A stretch of DNA of 64,000 nucleotides, taken from the NCBI GenBank assembly GCA_024743195.1, contig JANSXE010000001.1, positions 496,001-560,000 on the forward strand, in the 5' to 3' direction. The DNA comes from Alphaproteobacteria bacterium (GTDB lineage Bacteria; Pseudomonadota; Alphaproteobacteria; UBA8366; Aestuariispiraceae). A program made the translations under genes and the position numbers. Positions 1 through 10,941 of the stretch are shown here, piece after piece; position 1 is the stretch's first letter, and each line of letters begins with the position of its first letter. Below the pieces are notes generated by a model, which was given only the letters and a program-made list of their open reading frames with translations, had not been told where the DNA came from and searched no databases.

Positions 1-2229
1 CTGGCCGCCATGACCGACGCCGCCTTCCTGGTCGTGCAAAACGAAGGCGAAGCGGACGACGGTCTCTACGCCCGCGACGCGGAGGGCCGCGAACTGGTCT
101 GGGACGGCGCGCGCGACGCGGCGGTCGCGTGCGACGACCCGGACGCCAAACCCGTGCTGGCCGGCGCGCGGACCCTGCCCGACGGCCGGCGCGTCGTCCC
201 CGCCTTCCAACTGATCGCGGAGCGCTTCCTCGACCCCGCCTATTCCGCGCCCGCCGCGGCGGAAAAGACGGGAATCCCGGTCGAGACGATCCGACGCATC
301 GCGCGCGAATTGGCGGACGCCGCCTTCGACGACCCGGTCGCGCTGCCCATCGCCTGGACCGACTGGGCCGGGCGGCGGCGCGAGACGACGACCGGGCGGC
401 CGGTCGCGATGCATGCGATGCGCGGGATTTCCGCGCACTCCAACGGCTTCCACACCTGCCGCATCCTGCATCTCTTGCAGATGCTGCTGGGCGCCATCGA
501 CCGGCCGGGATCGTCGCGCCACAAGCCGCCCTTCCCGCGTCCCTGCCCGCCGGGCCCGAAGCCCGCGGGGCCGTCGGCCGGGCCGAACGCGCCGCTGGCC
601 GGCATGCCGCTCGGCTTTCCGACGGGGCCGGAGGATCTGCTGGTCGAGGCGGACGGGACGCCGCAGCGCCTCGACAAGGCCTATAGCTGGGAGCACCCGA
701 TCGCGGCGCACGGGCTGATGCACATGGTGCTGCACAACGCCTGGGCGGGCGACCCGCATCCGGTGGACGTGCTGTTCATGTACATGGCCAACATGGGCTG
801 GAACAGCGCCATGAACGTGCCGGCCACGCTCAAATACCTGACGGATCAGCATGAGGACGGGACCTACAAGATCCCGAAGATCATCTATTCCGACGCGTAC
901 TATTCGGAGACCGTGCCCTTCGCCGACCTGGTGCTGCCGGACACCACCTATCTGGAGCGGTGGGACTGCATCTCGCTGTTGGACCGCCCGATCAGCGGCG
1001 CGGACGGCCCCGGCGATTCGATCCGCTGGCCGGTGGTCGCGCCGGACCGCGACGTGCGGCCCTTCCAGGAGGTGCTGATCGACCTCGGCGCGCGGCTCAA
1101 GCTGCCGGGCTTCGTCGACGCGGCGGGCGATCCGCTCTATCCCGGCGGCTATCCCGACTACATCGTCAATCACGAGCGCGCGCCGGGGATCGGCCCGCTG
1201 GCCGGCTGGCGCGGCGAGGACGGGGAAAGCAGCGGACGCGGCGCGCCGAACCCGGATCAGCTCGAGCGCTACAAGGCGAACGGCGGCTTCTGGCATGAGC
1301 CCTTCCCGACGGAGCAGCTCTACAACAAGCACGCCAACAAGGCGTATTTGGAAAACGCGCACGCCAAGGGCTGGATTCCCTCGGCCGAGCGGATCGTGCT
1401 GCGGCTTTACAGCGAGCCGGTGCAGAAGTTCCGCCTCGCGGCGCAGGGCCACGGTTCGGTGCAACCGCCCGAGGCGCACCGCGAGCGCGTGAGGCGCTAC
1501 TTCGACCCCGTGCCCTTCTGGTACGCGCCGTTCGAGACGGTCGCCTTCGCGGACGATTATCCGATCGCCGCCATCACCCAGCGCCCGATGCACATGTACC
1601 ATAGCTGGGGCAGCCAGAACGCCTGGCTGCGCCAGATCACGGCGCGCAACAAGCTGTTCGTCCATCCAGAAACCGCCGAGGCCGCGGGCGTCGCGGAGGG
1701 CGGCTGGGTCTGGGTCGTCTCGCCCATCGCGCGGGTCAAGGCGCAGGTGAAGCTGATGCACGGGGTGGAGCCGGGCACGGTCTGGACCTGGAACGCCATC
1801 GGCAAGCGCCGCGGCGCCTGGGGGTTGAGGCCCGGCGCGCCGGAGACGGAGAAGGGGTTCCTCTTGAACCACGTCATCAACGACCTCGCCCCGGTGCGCG
1901 ACGGCGGCCTGAAATACGCCAACGCCGATCCGGTGACGGGTCAGGCGGCCTGGTACGATCTGCGCGTCCGGCTGGAGGCCTGCGCCCCGCACGAGGCGGG
2001 CGAGACGGAGCCGATGTTCGAGCGCTTCCAGGCGCCGCCGCCGACCGGCGGGGCGGGCGATGTGCTGCGCGCGGTCGGCCCGGCCGGCGGAGGCTCGGCC
2101 GGAACCGCGGAACCGGCCGCCGACTGGGTCGGCCAGCGCGCCGCCTATGTGGCGGGCGGCCTCGATCTGGCGCCGGAAGGCGGCGGGCGGCGCATCGACG
2201 AGCCGCTGGACGGGGAGGCGCCGTCATGA
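1..2229 (+). CDS. soeA: Molybdopterin oxidoreductase catalytic subunit, SoeA-like (5' end outside window)
   Basis: Large catalytic subunit of a complex iron-sulfur molybdoenzyme, most like the cytoplasmic sulfite dehydrogenase SoeA. The frame is open from base 1, and the protein here lacks the N-terminal [4Fe-4S] and first molybdopterin-binding domains, so the true start lies upstream; the ATG at 10 is internal. Visible family features are the conserved block around GISAHSNGFHTCR, the 'LVLPDTTYLERWD' substrate-domain motif and the C-terminal dinucleotide-binding domain beginning near QRPMHMYHSWGSQNAW. It overlaps the downstream ferredoxin gene by ATGA, the usual arrangement for SoeA-SoeB or PhsA-PhsB. 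Exported sulfur-handling proteins 3 kb away support a sulfur role. A tetrathionate or thiosulfate reductase assignment cannot be excluded. Family confidence is high, substrate moderate. Confidence 0.85.
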   Translation: MAAMTDAAFLVVQNEGEADDGLYARDAEGRELVWDGARDAAVACDDPDAKPVLAGARTLPDGRRVVPAFQLIAERFLDPAYSAPAAAEKTGIPVETIRRIARELADAAFDDPVALPIAWTDWAGRRRETTTGRPVAMHAMRGISAHSNGFHTCRILHLLQMLLGAIDRPGSSRHKPPFPRPCPPGPKPAGPSAGPNAPLAGMPLGFPTGPEDLLVEADGTPQRLDKAYSWEHPIAAHGLMHMVLHNAWAGDPHPVDVLFMYMANMGWNSAMNVPATLKYLTDQHEDGTYKIPKIIYSDAYYSETVPFADLVLPDTTYLERWDCISLLDRPISGADGPGDSIRWPVVAPDRDVRPFQEVLIDLGARLKLPGFVDAAGDPLYPGGYPDYIVNHERAPGIGPLAGWRGEDGESSGRGAPNPDQLERYKANGGFWHEPFPTEQLYNKHANKAYLENAHAKGWIPSAERIVLRLYSEPVQKFRLAAQGHGSVQPPEAHRERVRRYFDPVPFWYAPFETVAFADDYPIAAITQRPMHMYHSWGSQNAWLRQITARNKLFVHPETAEAAGVAEGGWVWVVSPIARVKAQVKLMHGVEPGTVWTWNAIGKRRGAWGLRPGAPETEKGFLLNHVINDLAPVRDGGLKYANADPVTGQAAWYDLRVRLEACAPHEAGETEPMFERFQAPPPTGGAGDVLRAVGPAGGGSAGTAEPAADWVGQRAAYVAGGLDLAPEGGGRRIDEPLDGEAPS

Positions 2230-2972
2230 CCTCGCTTCCGACTGAGCCGTCGGCGACCAAGCTCGGCCTCGTCATCGATCTCGACATCTGCGTCGGCTGT
2301 CACGCCTGCGCGGTCAACTGCAAGGAATGGAACACCGGCGGCCACTCCGCGCCGCTGCCGGACCATGATCCCTATGGCGCGGACCCGTCCGGCGTCTGGT
2401 TCAACCGCATCCACAGCTTCGAGGTGGTGGAGGAGACCGGCGCCGGCCGCACCGTGCATTTCCCGAAGAGCTGCCTGCATTGCGACGACGCGCCCTGCGT
2501 CACCGTCTGCCCGACGGGGGCGAGCTACAAGCGCGCCGACGACGGCATCGTGCTCGTCAATCCGGACACCTGCATCGGCTGCAAGCTGTGCAGTTGGGCC
2601 TGCCCCTACGGCGCGCGGGAGTATGACGAGGACGCCGGCGTGATGAAGAAATGCACGCTCTGCGTCGACCGCATCTACAATACCGAACTGCCGCCGGACA
2701 TGCGGGTTCCGGCCTGCGTCTCCACCTGCCCCGCCGGCGCCCGCAGCTTCGGCGATCTGGGCGACCCGGCGAGCGACGTCTCCAAGCTGGTCGCGGCGCG
2801 CGGCGGCTTCGACCTGATGCCCGAACAGGGCTGCAAGCCGACCAACAAATACCTGCCGCCCCGGCCGAAGGGCGCCGCCGCCGGCGAACCCGAGGCGGCG
2901 CCGCTCACCCCCGTCGCCGCGGACGGCGCCGGCGTCGTCGCGCGCTGGGTCGACCGCATCCTGTCGCTGTAA
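2226..2972 (+). CDS. soeB: 4Fe-4S ferredoxin subunit of molybdoenzyme, SoeB-like
   Basis: 248-residue electron-transfer subunit that passes electrons between the molybdenum subunit and a membrane quinone-binding partner. Four cysteine clusters typical of the DmsB/PhsB/SoeB family are visible: CVGCHACAVNC near the N terminus, CLHCDDAPCVTVCPTG, CIGCKLCSWACPYG, and CTLC paired with ACVSTCPAGA, enough for four [4Fe-4S] centres. The start codon overlaps the stop of the upstream gene (ATGA), implying translational coupling. There is no signal peptide, consistent with a cytoplasmic SoeAB rather than a periplasmic enzyme. No membrane-anchor gene (SoeC/NrfD type) follows; the next gene is convergent. 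Confidence 0.88.
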   Translation: MTSLPTEPSATKLGLVIDLDICVGCHACAVNCKEWNTGGHSAPLPDHDPYGADPSGVWFNRIHSFEVVEETGAGRTVHFPKSCLHCDDAPCVTVCPTGASYKRADDGIVLVNPDTCIGCKLCSWACPYGAREYDEDAGVMKKCTLCVDRIYNTELPPDMRVPACVSTCPAGARSFGDLGDPASDVSKLVAARGGFDLMPEQGCKPTNKYLPPRPKGAAAGEPEAAPLTPVAADGAGVVARWVDRILSL

Positions 2973-3008
2973 CGCACCGGCGCGCGGCGCGGCGCCGGGC
3001 GCTTGCCT

Positions 3009-3992
3009 TTACAACGCCTCCGCGAGGAAGCCGACGGGCCGCGGCTCCAGCCAGAACTGGCCGGCCACCAGGATGTCGGAGACGGTTTCGCCGTCGGCGC
3101 TGAAGGGCAGCATCAGATCCTGAAAGACGACATTCTCGCGCGGGCCGGCGTAGGGCGCGCGGCCGAAGCGCGCAAGCCGGGTCCGCACCACGGTCTCCAA
3201 CCCCTCCCAGAGAGCGGAGCCCGGTCCCTTGCCCTCGATCCGCCGAAAGCTCTTGCCGCGCAGGCCGGGACGAACGAAGTCCTGAAAATGGCCGCCGATC
3301 AAGCGGTACTCGAAGTCGAGCGGCTCGCGGCGCACGCGCAAAAGCAAAACATGCGGCAGGATGTCCTTAATCTCCCCGGGATCGATGGCGGCGCGCGCCG
3401 GCATGGCGCGCCGCTTCCGCTTGCGCAGCCAATAGTCGAAGGCGCGGTCGAGAACCGGCGCCTCGCGCCGCGGCAAATTGGTGAGCGCGAACCGCCCCAG
3501 TGCGCCAAGACCCGCGGCGCCGCCAAGCCCTTCGACCCGGAGCGCGCCCGCGATGTAGGCCGGCCGACCGTCCGCCCCGTGCAGCGGCGCCGCGCAGGCG
3601 ACGAAACGCCGTCCCGCATACGCGCCCCATTGCAGCACGCCCTCCACGGCGTAGGGACTGTTCCGCGCCGCCGCCCGGGCGAGCCGGCCCTGCGCCGGCT
3701 CCGACCCGACCAAGGCGTCGAGGAAGACGCCCGGCGCCTGGACGCCCGCGGCGTCCGCAACCGGGTCCGCCAGGAGCTTCGCCTCGAAGCGCAGCGGATC
3801 GCGGTGGATCTTCAACACGAAAAGGTGCGGCAAACTTTCGGGCGGCGCGGCGGCGGCGTCGAAGCGCACCGCCGGAAAGCGCCCGGCGGCGTCCCGGCCG
3901 GCGGTCCAGAAGGCGTGGAACGACGGCGCCATCGGATCGCGCGATCCGGAAGGGTCGAACGACAGCGCATCCGCCGTCTTGAGGGAGACCAT
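3009..3992 (-). CDS. Tandem PAS_5-domain protein
   Basis: 327 residues containing two copies of the alphaproteobacterial PAS_5-type fold. The N-terminal copy (about 50-170) has 'LPHLFVLKIHRDPLRFEAKL' and the C-terminal copy (about 195-320) has 'DILPHVLLLRVRREPLDFEYRLIG'; each ends in a segment of the type 'ILVAGQF'. There is no kinase, HTH or GGDEF output domain, so this is probably a stand-alone sensor or adaptor of unknown partner. ATG at 3992 is preceded by GGAAGG. It converges on the SoeB-like gene with 36 bp between them. Confidence 0.75.
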   Translation of the reverse strand: MVSLKTADALSFDPSGSRDPMAPSFHAFWTAGRDAAGRFPAVRFDAAAAPPESLPHLFVLKIHRDPLRFEAKLLADPVADAAGVQAPGVFLDALVGSEPAQGRLARAAARNSPYAVEGVLQWGAYAGRRFVACAAPLHGADGRPAYIAGALRVEGLGGAAGLGALGRFALTNLPRREAPVLDRAFDYWLRKRKRRAMPARAAIDPGEIKDILPHVLLLRVRREPLDFEYRLIGGHFQDFVRPGLRGKSFRRIEGKGPGSALWEGLETVVRTRLARFGRAPYAGPRENVVFQDLMLPFSADGETVSDILVAGQFWLEPRPVGFLAEAL

Positions 3993-4082
3993 CGATACCG
4001 CCTTCCACCTTGTAGACGGCGGATGATAGGCGAAAGCCCTTACCGATAGCTTAAGATCGGGCGCACCGGGGCGCAGAGCGTG

Positions 4083-4679
4083 TTACTTGCGCGCGACGAG
4101 GTCGATCAGAGCGGACAATCCGGAATGGCCGGCGCCTTCCTGGATGTCCCGGTCGTAGCTTTCGAGACGCAGGATCTCCAGCTCGCCGAAATGCGCTTGG
4201 AGCAACGCCTCGTCGTACATGTTCTCGGCATGCGGCGGCCCGCCGGTGCCGTACTCGATCTGCTTCGGCCGGTAGCCGTGCAGCAGCAGCGTTCCGCCCG
4301 GCTTCAAGGTGCGTTTCATGCCCTCGAACAGCGGCGCGCGCTCCGCTGGGCTCGCGAACTGAATGAAGATCGCGACCACGAGGTCGAACCGGTCCGGCGC
4401 CCAGTCCCAGGCCGTCGTGTCGGCGACATGATGGGTGATGCGGTCCGCGACCCCGCGTTCGGCGGCCAGCCGGCGGGCCTTCTCGACCGCCACGTCGGAG
4501 GCGTCCATCGCCGTCACGGTCAACCCCTGCTCGGCCAGGAAGACGGAGTTCCGGCCCTCTCCGTCCGCGACCGCCAGCACCGCCCCGCCGCCGGCGAGAC
4601 GCGCGCGCTGCTCGCGCAGGAACAGGGCCGGCTCGGTCCCGAACAGATAGCCGGGGGCGGAATAGCGTTCGTTCCACAT
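4083..4679 (-). CDS. Class I SAM-dependent methyltransferase, TehB-like
   Basis: 198-residue soluble methyltransferase. The opening 'MWNERYSAPGYLFGTEPALFL' is the hallmark of the TehB/thiopurine-methyltransferase-like group. Motif I is a variant, LAVADGEGRNSVFLA, followed by the acidic motif II (VTAMDAS) and the post-motif LLHGYRPKQ. Members methylate small thiol, selenium or tellurium species or other small substrates; the substrate here is unknown. It begins 10 bp after the rhodanese gene, so it is probably the last gene of the DsrE-like/rhodanese operon. That context hints at a sulfur compound, but this is inference. Confidence 0.8.
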   Translation of the reverse strand: MWNERYSAPGYLFGTEPALFLREQRARLAGGGAVLAVADGEGRNSVFLAEQGLTVTAMDASDVAVEKARRLAAERGVADRITHHVADTTAWDWAPDRFDLVVAIFIQFASPAERAPLFEGMKRTLKPGGTLLLHGYRPKQIEYGTGGPPHAENMYDEALLQAHFGELEILRLESYDRDIQEGAGHSGLSALIDLVARK

Positions 4680-4688
4680 GGGCTGCGC

Positions 4689-5306
4689 TCACTCCTGTCG
4701 GAAATGCATCTTGTCAGGGTTCAGGCGGTAGCTCCAGGGCAGCCCGCTGTTCTTCCAGCCGTCCTTGAGCCGCCAGGGCCCGTTTGGATGGTCCTTGACC
4801 GTTCCGCCCTCGAAGCCGTCCACGACGACATAGACGGCCTCCAGATCCAAGCCCTGGAGCGCCTTCGCCGAGGGCGCGCCGCGCGATCCGCCGGACCGGC
4901 ACATCACGATGACCGGGGCGGATCTGTCCAGGCCCCGCGCGGCCAGCGCGGCCTCGACGCCGGCGGCGAAGGCCGGATTGCGCGCCATCGCGAAGACGTT
5001 CTTCTTGGCGTTCCATTTCGACGGATCGGACAACAGGAACGGCACGTTCACGTCGACCGCGTCGGTGAAGCCGGTGAACATGATCTCGATCGGATCGCGC
5101 ACATCGACGAACAGCACATCGTCGCCGCGCGCCTGCTTCATTTCATAGGCTTCGGCCGCGGTGAGATAGAGACCCCAAGGCGTCTGCCGCTTCGGGTCGC
5201 TGGGGGCGTCGGCGGCGCGGGCGGCGGCCCCTGCGGAGATCGCGAAGGCGGCGGCCGCCAACAACAGGGCGGCCGCGCGCCGGGCGAACGGGGTCGGTCG
5301 GGGCAT
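4689..5306 (-). CDS. Exported rhodanese-domain sulfurtransferase
   Basis: 205 residues with an N-terminal signal peptide (Arg-rich start, then a poly-Ala/Leu hydrophobic core to about residue 32) and one rhodanese domain. The active-site loop is CRSGGSR with the persulfide-forming cysteine at about 136; the upstream 'FVDVRDP' strand is typical. Rhodaneses move sulfane sulfur between acceptors, here probably in the periplasm. A good ribosome-binding site (GGGAGAG) precedes ATG 5306. It lies 21 bp downstream of a gene for an exported DsrE-like protein, so the two probably form a sulfur-relay pair related to the SoeAB-like genes nearby. Confidence 0.85.
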   Translation of the reverse strand: MPRPTPFARRAAALLLAAAAFAISAGAAARAADAPSDPKRQTPWGLYLTAAEAYEMKQARGDDVLFVDVRDPIEIMFTGFTDAVDVNVPFLLSDPSKWNAKKNVFAMARNPAFAAGVEAALAARGLDRSAPVIVMCRSGGSRGAPSAKALQGLDLEAVYVVVDGFEGGTVKDHPNGPWRLKDGWKNSGLPWSYRLNPDKMHFRQE

Positions 5307-5327
5307 GGTCTCTCTCCCTTGCGCCGG

Positions 5328-5804
5328 TCAGAAGCTCAGCACGCGCGTCCGCGGGGCCATCAAGGCGGCCGCCATCGGCCCCGGCTTGGCCACGCCCACG
5401 CCGTCGATCAGAACCGAGGGATCGGCCTGTCGGTTGGGCAGATAGAGGGCGCAGACCTCGACGGCGGCTCCGGTCTCCGCCTGGATCTTGCGCATCAGGC
5501 CCTGCGGGCTCATCCCCATCGGCGCCTGGGGCGCGGTCGCGCCCTCCGGCGCCGCCTTCAGGGCGATGTCGCCCCCCGGACCGCACAACAGGATGCGCCC
5601 TTCGGCGCCCTGTTTCAGCGCCTGCATGGTCAGCACCATGGCCATCAACTGCGTTTGCGGCTCGGCCGAGGTCACGACGGTGACCAGCGAAGCCGGCCCG
5701 CGCGCCCCTTGGCCCTGACCGTCCTGGGCCGCCGCGGGCCCGGCGAGCGCGACCATGGCGCACAGGACCGCCGCAAGGCGCCCAATTTGTCCCACTTTCG
5801 ACAT
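5328..5804 (-). CDS. Exported DsrE/DsrF-like sulfur relay protein
   Basis: 158 residues: signal peptide ending around AAAQD (about residue 27), then a compact alpha/beta domain with 'VTVVTSAEPQTQLMAMVLTMQAL' (split here: VTVVTSAEP, then TQLMAMVLTMQAL), the strand ILLCGPGGD and the cysteine motif VEVCALYLPN (Cys118). This pattern matches DsrE-like proteins, which carry sulfur on a conserved cysteine. The export signal is unusual relative to cytoplasmic DsrE/TusD but known in related secreted forms. First gene of an operon with the rhodanese and methyltransferase; GGAGG precedes the ATG. Confidence 0.75.
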   Translation of the reverse strand: MSKVGQIGRLAAVLCAMVALAGPAAAQDGQGQGARGPASLVTVVTSAEPQTQLMAMVLTMQALKQGAEGRILLCGPGGDIALKAAPEGATAPQAPMGMSPQGLMRKIQAETGAAVEVCALYLPNRQADPSVLIDGVGVAKPGPMAAALMAPRTRVLSF

Positions 5805-5901
5805 CTTAACCCTCCGCTAAGAGATCATGCGGCCCAATCGCCGCAGGCGGGAGGAACGATATCGCGGCGATTGGGGCGCAACGGTGACTTGGTCACAGAC
5901 C

Positions 5902-5944
5902 CCCGCCTCAGACTTGGGCCTGCAAATGGGGGTAGTGAGGCGGG
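5902..5944. repeat. 9-bp perfect inverted repeat in the divergent intergenic region
   Basis: CCCGCCTCA (5902-5910) and its exact complement TGAGGCGGG (5936-5944) are separated by 25 bp, between the DsrE-like gene (minus) and the first sensor kinase (plus). A second small dyad, GTGAC-TTG-GTCAC, lies at 5884-5896. Either could be an operator for the divergent promoters or an RNA hairpin. No T-tract follows, so a terminator is unlikely. Confidence 0.4.
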
Positions 5945-5986
5945 CTTCAGGTTGGTAAAGCCGCTCCCCTTACAGCCCTGGATCGA

Positions 5987-6014
5987 TTGCCGCTTTGTGA
6001 GAGTTGGTTATATC
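5987..6014 (+). promoter_or_regulatory. Putative sigma70 promoter for sensor kinase
   Basis: TTGCCG (5987-5992) and TATATC (6009-6014) are 16 bp apart and sit about 50 bp before the strong ribosome-binding site of the downstream kinase. If real, the candidate start at 6004 would lie inside the -10 box, which supports ATG 6061. Confidence 0.4.
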
Positions 6015-6060
6015 TCTGGGGCGGGACCCTGCGGCGAAATCGCCCAGGGGGAGGGCGGAT

Positions 6061-7989
6061 ATGAAGACGACCGGGCTGACCGACTCGCTGGCGCAGGAGG
6101 CGCTTGACCTCCTGGGCGAGGGTCTGTGGGTGTGGGACCTGGACACCGACCGGGTCCAACGCAGCGCGGGATGGAGCCGCATTGCGGGACTGCCCGGCGG
6201 GACGGACGCGCCGCCGGACGACCGGCTGCAGGCGTGGCTCGATCTCGTGCATCCCGACGATCGGCGGAAAGTCGACGCCGAAATCGCCCGCGCGCGCCGG
6301 ACGGGCGCGTATGTCTGCCGCCACCGGATCGTCACGCCGGCCGGCCTAGTGCGCTGGGTGCGCGCGCACGGCAAGATGCGCGCGGACAGCCGCGAAATCC
6401 TGGGCCGCATAGTCGACCTGACGGACGACGGCGCGGCGCTGTCGGAGGGGTTTCAGGATGAACGGCGCTTCAAGGCGCTGGTGGACAACCTGTCGGTCGC
6501 GGTGGTTCGCTACGCCGTGGCGCCGGACGGCGGCGACCGCCTCATCGACGTCAGCCCTGGCTGCGAGCGCATCTGGGAGCTGAGCGAGGAGGCGATCAAG
6601 CAGGATGTCGGCCTGTTGTGGGCGAGCGTTCACCCCGACGATTTGGCGCATGTAAAAGAGACGATCGCGGTCAGCGCGGCCGCGTCGAGCGAATGGCTGC
6701 AGGAGTGGCGCATCATCACGCCCTCGGGCAAGCTGAAATGGCTGCAGGGGCGCGGCGTGCCCGACGGCGCCCCGGACGGGGGCATCTGCTGGAGCACCGT
6801 CGTCGTCGACATCACCGAGCAAAAGCAGGTCGAGGAGGCCCTGCGCGACAGCGAGCGGCGCTTCCGCGATCTGGCCGAGAATGTGCCGGGCGCGATCTTC
6901 CGCTACGTCTCTCGACCGGATGGCACGGATGCGGTCGAATACATGAGCGCCGGCTGCGAAATGATCTGGGAAGTCCCGCCCGAAGCGATTCAGGAGAACG
7001 CCGGCCTGCTCTGGCGTATGGTGGAGCCGGAAGACCTTCCCGCGATGCAGGACTCGGTGGCCGCCTCCGCCCGCACCCTGACGCCTTGGCGCTGCGTCTG
7101 GCGGATCACGGCGCCCTCCGGCGCCCGGAAATGGCTCGAGGGACGCGGCGTGCCGCGGCGGCGGCCGGACGGATCGATCCTCTGGAACTCGCTGATCCTC
7201 GACATCACGGACCAAAAAGGGACCGAACGGCAGTTGGTCCGCATGAAGGAGACCGCCGAACTCGCGAACCGCGCCAAGACGGAGTTCCTGGCGCATATGA
7301 GCCATGAGTTGCGCACGCCGCTCAACGCCGCCCTGGGCTTCGCCGAGATCATGCGCGAGGAGATGCTGGGCCCGCATGCGAACCCGCGCTATCGGGAGTA
7401 CAGCGGCCTGATCCACAGTTCGGCCGAGCATCTGCAGAAGATCATCGGCGACATCCTGGACGTCTCGATGATCGAGTCCGGCGAGTTGCCGCTTTCGGAA
7501 ACGGTCTTCGACCTGAAGGACGTGTTCGAGTTCTGCCGCGAGGTGCTGTCCGAACGCATGGGCAAGAAGCGGATCGCGTTCCGGCAATCCGCGCCGGCGG
7601 GCCCTTTCCCGATCGCCGGCGACGAAGTGAAGATCAAGCGCGCGCTGCTCAATCTCTTGAGCAACGCCACCCGCTTCACCCCGCCCGGCGGGGAGATCGA
7701 GCTCAGCCTGGCCGAGACGGCGGGGACGGTGGACATCGCCGTGACAGACAGCGGGCCCGGCATCGCGCCGCAGGATGTTCAGAAGGTGTTCGAGCCGTTC
7801 AATCAGGTGGACCGGGACGCGCGCGTCGCCGGCGAGGGCGTCGGCCTCGGCCTCTACATCACCAAGGGCATCGTCGCCTTGCATGAAGGGGAACTCGCCG
7901 TCGAGAATCCGACCGGCCGCGGCGCGCGCGTGCGGATTTCTCTGCCCGCCGCACGCCGGCGCGCCGGCGCGCATTCGCACGCGACATGA
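6061..7989 (+). CDS. Multi-PAS sensor histidine kinase
   Basis: 642-residue soluble histidine kinase. Three PAS-type sensor modules are visible; two near-identical endings (KWLQGRGVP...DITEQK at about 235-255, KWLEGRGVP...DITDQK at about 366-386) show internal duplication. The dimerisation/phosphoacceptor motif HELRTPLNAALGF has His at about 415, followed by a HATPase_c domain with an N box, DSGPGI and GVGLGLYI. There are no transmembrane segments and no receiver domain, so it senses a cytoplasmic signal and phosphorylates a regulator encoded elsewhere. ATG 6061 is chosen over an upstream in-frame ATG at 6004 because GGGGGAGGG lies just before it. Confidence 0.9.
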   Translation: MKTTGLTDSLAQEALDLLGEGLWVWDLDTDRVQRSAGWSRIAGLPGGTDAPPDDRLQAWLDLVHPDDRRKVDAEIARARRTGAYVCRHRIVTPAGLVRWVRAHGKMRADSREILGRIVDLTDDGAALSEGFQDERRFKALVDNLSVAVVRYAVAPDGGDRLIDVSPGCERIWELSEEAIKQDVGLLWASVHPDDLAHVKETIAVSAAASSEWLQEWRIITPSGKLKWLQGRGVPDGAPDGGICWSTVVVDITEQKQVEEALRDSERRFRDLAENVPGAIFRYVSRPDGTDAVEYMSAGCEMIWEVPPEAIQENAGLLWRMVEPEDLPAMQDSVAASARTLTPWRCVWRITAPSGARKWLEGRGVPRRRPDGSILWNSLILDITDQKGTERQLVRMKETAELANRAKTEFLAHMSHELRTPLNAALGFAEIMREEMLGPHANPRYREYSGLIHSSAEHLQKIIGDILDVSMIESGELPLSETVFDLKDVFEFCREVLSERMGKKRIAFRQSAPAGPFPIAGDEVKIKRALLNLLSNATRFTPPGGEIELSLAETAGTVDIAVTDSGPGIAPQDVQKVFEPFNQVDRDARVAGEGVGLGLYITKGIVALHEGELAVENPTGRGARVRISLPAARRRAGAHSHAT

Positions 7990-8056
7990 CCGCCGCGGCG
8001 CCATACGCTGGGCGCGTTTCACTCGGCTCCGCCGCCGAGCGCGCCGACTGAACGGG

Positions 8057-9750
<1,694 letters not shown>

Positions 9751-9754
<4 letters not shown>

Positions 9755-10914
9755 CCCCCCGCGACCGCCGTGCGAAACACCTCGGCATAGGCGTCGGCGT
9801 CGAGCGGCTGCGGATTGCCGGCGGCGGAGGGGTCGCGCGCCGCCAGCGCCCCGATATGCGCCGCGCGATCCGCCGGCACGTCCAGCGCGGCGAGCGTCTC
9901 CGGGATCCCCAGCGCGGCCCTGAAGCCGAGGACCCAGTCCAGCACCGCCGCGACGTCGCGCCCGGGCAGGTCCAGAACCCGGGCCAGGAGCTCCATGCGA
10001 CCGGCGATCGCCGTCTCGTTCCGCCGCATCATGTAGGGCAGCACGACGGCGTTGGTCAGGCCGTGATGCGTGTCGTAGGTCGCGCCCACCGCATGGCTGA
10101 TCGCGTGCACGCCGCCGAGCCCCTTCTGGAAGGCGACGGCGCCCATCGAGGCGGCGGCCAGCATGTCGGCGCGGGCCTCGATGTCTGCGCCGTCGGCGTA
10201 GGCCCGCGGGAGCGCGCGCGTGATCAGCCGCATGCCCTCCAGCGCGATCCCGTCGGCCATCGGATGAAAGCCCGGGGCGCAATAGGCCTCGAAGCAATGG
10301 ACGAAGGCGTCTAGCCCGGTCGCCGCCGTGACGGCGGCCGGCAGCCCGACCGTCAGCTCAGGATCGGAGATCACCACGCCGGGCAGCAACTTCGGATGGA
10401 AGATGATCTTCTTCTCATGCGTCTCAGGATGGGTGACGACGCTGGCGCGGCCCACTTCCGAGCCGGTGCCGGCCGTGGTGGGGACCGCGACGACGGGGGC
10501 GATCGCGTCCGCGTTCGCCCGCTTCCACCAATCGCCGACATCCTCGAAATCCCAGATCGGGCGGGTCTGGCCGACCATCAGGGCCACCGCCTTGCCGACG
10601 TCCAGGCCCGAGCCCCCGCCGAAGGCGACCACCCCGTCCGCCCCATGCGCCCGATAGGCGCCGACGCCGCCCTCGACATTCGCCGCAACTGGATTGCCGC
10701 GCACGTCGGCGTAGAGGGCGGCCGCGATCCCGGCGTCCTCCAGACGCGCCAAGGCGTCCCGCGTCATCGCCAGGTCCTTGAGGCCGGCGTCGGTGACAAA
10801 CAGCGGCCGCGCGATCCCGAGTTCCGCGCAGGCCTTGGCGAGCTCGGCGATGCGGCCCGGACCGGCCCAGACCTTGGTGGGAAAACCCCAGTTTCCGGAA
10901 ATGACTTTGCTCAT
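9751..10914 (-). CDS. Iron-containing alcohol dehydrogenase
   Basis: 387-residue group III (Fe-dependent) alcohol dehydrogenase. The nucleotide-binding GGGSGLD loop is at 99-105 and PTTAGTGSE near 145-153. Metal ligands fit the family pattern: Asp202 and His206 in GLDAFVHCFEAY, His270 in GGVHAISHAVGA, His284 in THHGLTNA. It oxidises or reduces an alcohol/aldehyde pair with NAD(H); the substrate is unknown. It lies 27 bp downstream of the glutamine-synthetase-like gene and shares its direction, so the two are probably co-transcribed, suggesting an amino-alcohol or amino-aldehyde pathway. Confidence 0.9.
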
Positions 10915-10941
10915 GATCGAATGATCCTCTGCGACGACGCG

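Noticed and set aside
4080-6107. Long plus-strand frame opposite the sulfur relay operon
   Set aside because: No recognisable domains, and it lies antisense to three genes with ribosome-binding sites and signal peptides.
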